From Acidobacteriota bacterium (GTDB taxonomy: Bacteria > Acidobacteriota > Terriglobia > Acidiferrales > UBA7541), in assembly GCA_003224135.1 (NCBI GenBank), contig QHYO01000318.1, positions 1 to 7,701 on the forward strand: DNA of 7,701 nucleotides, in the 5' to 3' direction. This document shows, piece after piece, positions 6,697-7,701 of this stretch (its first letter is position 1; the number at the start of each line of letters is the position of its first letter). A program made the translations under genes and the position numbers. The notes under the pieces are model-generated. The model was not told the origin of the DNA. It saw only the letters and a list, made by a program, of their open reading frames with translations, and did no database searches.

Positions 6697-6709
6697 TCAA
6701 CGCCGTTAA
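6697..6709. promoter_or_regulatory. Possible second TetR operator (TCAACGCCGTTAA)
   Basis: The arms TCAAC-N3-GTTAA match the TTAAC-N3-GTTAA arms of the dyad at the tetR promoter at nine of ten positions. It lies in the gap between the tetR stop and the decayed genes. On the minus strand a weak TTGATT / TTGAAT pair with 17-base spacing overlaps it. It is suggestive only, because short arms recur by chance. Confidence 0.3.
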
Positions 6710-6779
6710 CTAAAGGCCGAAAAAAATTTCCTCCGTCGCATCATTCACTCGCGTCGTATTTTCAGACACTTAGCGCTGC

Positions 6780-7400
6780 TCATGCCCGCGCTCCTCCGAG
6801 CCCATCGATCAGCGTCTCGACCATCGATTTCGCCACCTTCTCGCGCCCCACCCACGGAAACTTCTCATGTGTAATCAGCAGCGAGGTAACGCCATGAATG
6901 CCTGCCCAAACGGTTTGGCTCGCGAGTTCCGGGTCCTTCACCTTCAGCTTTCCGGCCGCAATACCGTCATAAACGCAGCGACGTAGAAAATCGAAGGCCT
7001 GCATTCCCGGCGAATCCGCTTGCTGAAGCTTTTCTTCTCTCATTCCCTCGGGAATCGGCATCATGAACGTCGCCCGGTAGTGATGCGGGTTTTCCAGCCC
7101 GAATTGGATATACGCGAGCAAACCTCGCTGCATCTTTTCGAGCGGCTCTCCCGGCTGCTCATCAATTTTCGTCAACCGCTGGACGAGCCGTGAAAAGGCT
7201 TCGGCGCACACCTGTTCAAGTAATTCCGCTTTGTCTTTGAAATAGAGATAAATCGTGGTCGGCGAATATTCGATCTTGTCCGCAATTCGCCGCATCGACA
7301 CATTTTCGAAACCTTCACGCACAAACAGTTCGCTGGCCGCGTCCAGGATTTCCTGGCGCAGATACCGTTTTTGCCGCGCTCGCCGCTCTCTTACACCCAC
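6780..7400 (-). CDS. TetR/AcrR-family transcriptional regulator with WHG C-terminal domain
   Basis: This is a 206-residue repressor of normal TetR length. The N-terminal DNA-binding domain spans about 13-60: ILDAASELFVREGFENVSMRRIA is helices 1-2, and the recognition part ends in SPTTIYLYFKDKAELL, a typical TetR signature. The C-terminal ligand-binding and dimer domain contains W165-AGI-H169-G170, the WHG motif that names this Pfam C-terminal family. The start is GTG at 7400 with GAGAA about six bases upstream; no in-frame ATG offers a better fit to the HTH. It is transcribed toward the decayed genes and the efflux operon, and away from the secreted-protein gene at 7606. Such repressors usually control an adjacent exporter and themselves and are released by a small ligand. 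The dyad on its promoter supports autoregulation. Control of the emrAB-tolC operon is inference only. Confidence 0.95.
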   Translation of the reverse strand: MGVRERRARQKRYLRQEILDAASELFVREGFENVSMRRIADKIEYSPTTIYLYFKDKAELLEQVCAEAFSRLVQRLTKIDEQPGEPLEKMQRGLLAYIQFGLENPHHYRATFMMPIPEGMREEKLQQADSPGMQAFDFLRRCVYDGIAAGKLKVKDPELASQTVWAGIHGVTSLLITHEKFPWVGREKVAKSMVETLIDGLGGARA

Positions 7401-7429
7401 GTGTGTTCTCTACCCTGGCTTACATTTAC

Positions 7430-7442
7430 TTAACAGTGTTAA
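7430..7442. promoter_or_regulatory. Perfect dyad TTAACA-G-TGTTAA, likely TetR operator
   Basis: A 6-1-6 perfect inverted repeat begins at the last base of the -10 hexamer and covers the predicted transcription start of tetR. Bound protein there would block RNA polymerase, which fits negative autoregulation. Size and symmetry are typical for TetR-family operators. Assignment to this particular TetR protein is inferred from position. Confidence 0.6.
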
Positions 7443-7469
7443 CTATACGCCCAGGTTTCCTGCTGTCAA
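7442..7469 (-). promoter_or_regulatory. Sigma70-type promoter of the tetR gene
   Basis: On the minus strand, a consensus TTGACA (-35, 7464-7469) and TATAGT (-10, 7442-7447) are separated by 16 bases. The predicted transcription start is near 7435, giving a leader of about 35 bases before the GTG. This is the best promoter match in the window. Confidence 0.7.
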
Positions 7470-7605
7470 GCCTCTTGGCTCTGCTAGACTCAACGGCTGC
7501 AGCTTCTACCTGTTTCACTCTATGCTTTTCTTGCAGAAGGTCGTTTGAAACTGTTTTGCTCTAGCCAACCCGCCGATCCTTGCCGTCGAGAGGTCTGACT
7601 CCCAA

Positions 7606-7701
7606 ATGCCTTTTTTCCATTTCTCGAACGTTCTAAGACTAACTATCTTCTCACTTTTTATCGCAATGGGCTCAGCGTGCTTCGCACAAGAATCGGAAAA
7701 A
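7606..7701 (+). CDS. Secreted/exported protein, N-terminus only (runs off right edge)
   Basis: ATG at 7606 opens a frame that continues to the window end (32 codons). It encodes a plausible Sec signal peptide: a short N-region (MPFFHFSNVLR), a hydrophobic core (LTIFSLFIAMGSA) and a probable signal-peptidase I site CFA|QES near residue 27. Only about five mature residues are visible, so no function can be assigned. A GAGAGG lies 12 bases upstream, which is farther than ideal. No convincing plus-strand promoter is seen in the 205 bases shared with tetR. Because it is divergent from the repressor gene it may be a target of it. Confidence 0.6.
   Translation, partial: MPFFHFSNVLRLTIFSLFIAMGSACFAQESEK

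Noticed and set aside
7606..7701. Lipoprotein signal in the right-end gene (GSAC)
   Set aside because: The residue three before Cys is Gly rather than Leu/Val/Ile, and a better signal-peptidase I site (CFA|Q) follows at once.
1..7701. CRISPR arrays, tRNA/rRNA genes, insertion sequences or phage genes
   Set aside because: No spaced direct repeats, cloverleaf-like segments, transposase motifs or terminal inverted repeats were seen. The lesions found have no mobile element at their junctions.

Overview
The window looks like a chromosomal segment of a Gram-negative soil-type bacterium, most likely Acidobacteriota. That assignment is an inference from protein style: an ECF sigma factor, a DHA2/EmrA/TolC efflux set, a STAS domain of the DAAG type, and a TetR regulator with a WHG C-terminal domain. 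No marker gene is present to confirm it. Every recognisable gene is on the minus strand except a partial gene at the extreme right end.

Reading in the direction of transcription (right to left), the layout is as follows. A partial plus-strand gene for a secreted protein starts at 7606 and is divergent from an intact TetR-family repressor (6780-7400). The repressor has a good sigma70-type promoter and a perfect dyad overlapping its -10/start region. Next comes a decaying stretch (5449-6670): the C-terminal end of an unrecognised gene, followed by an NAD-dependent epimerase/dehydratase pseudogene with a nonsense codon, a one-base deletion and a larger frameshifting deletion. A 309-base intergenic region (5140-5448), AT-rich and full of dyads in its right half, precedes a tripartite drug-efflux operon. 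The operon consists of an outer-membrane TolC-like protein carrying an N-terminal STAS domain (3478-5139), an EmrA/HlyD-type membrane fusion protein (2235-3488) and an EmrB/QacA-type 14-TM MFS pump (562-2148). An ECF sigma factor (start about 442, running off the left edge) follows on the same strand.

EmrB would pump substrate across the inner membrane, EmrA would bridge the periplasm and TolC would form the exit duct. The TetR protein is the obvious local candidate regulator. Its best dyad sits on its own promoter; a weaker match lies upstream of the decayed genes and only a half-site lies in front of the efflux operon.

The two most notable observations are the STAS-TolC fusion, with a signal-peptide-like helix buried between the two domains, and the set of four frame-breaking lesions between 3590 and 6483. 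One lesion removes about 20 residues from the TolC C-terminus and shifts its frame, so that its stop now lies inside emrA. These may be real gene decay or consensus errors in the assembly; the sequence alone cannot decide.
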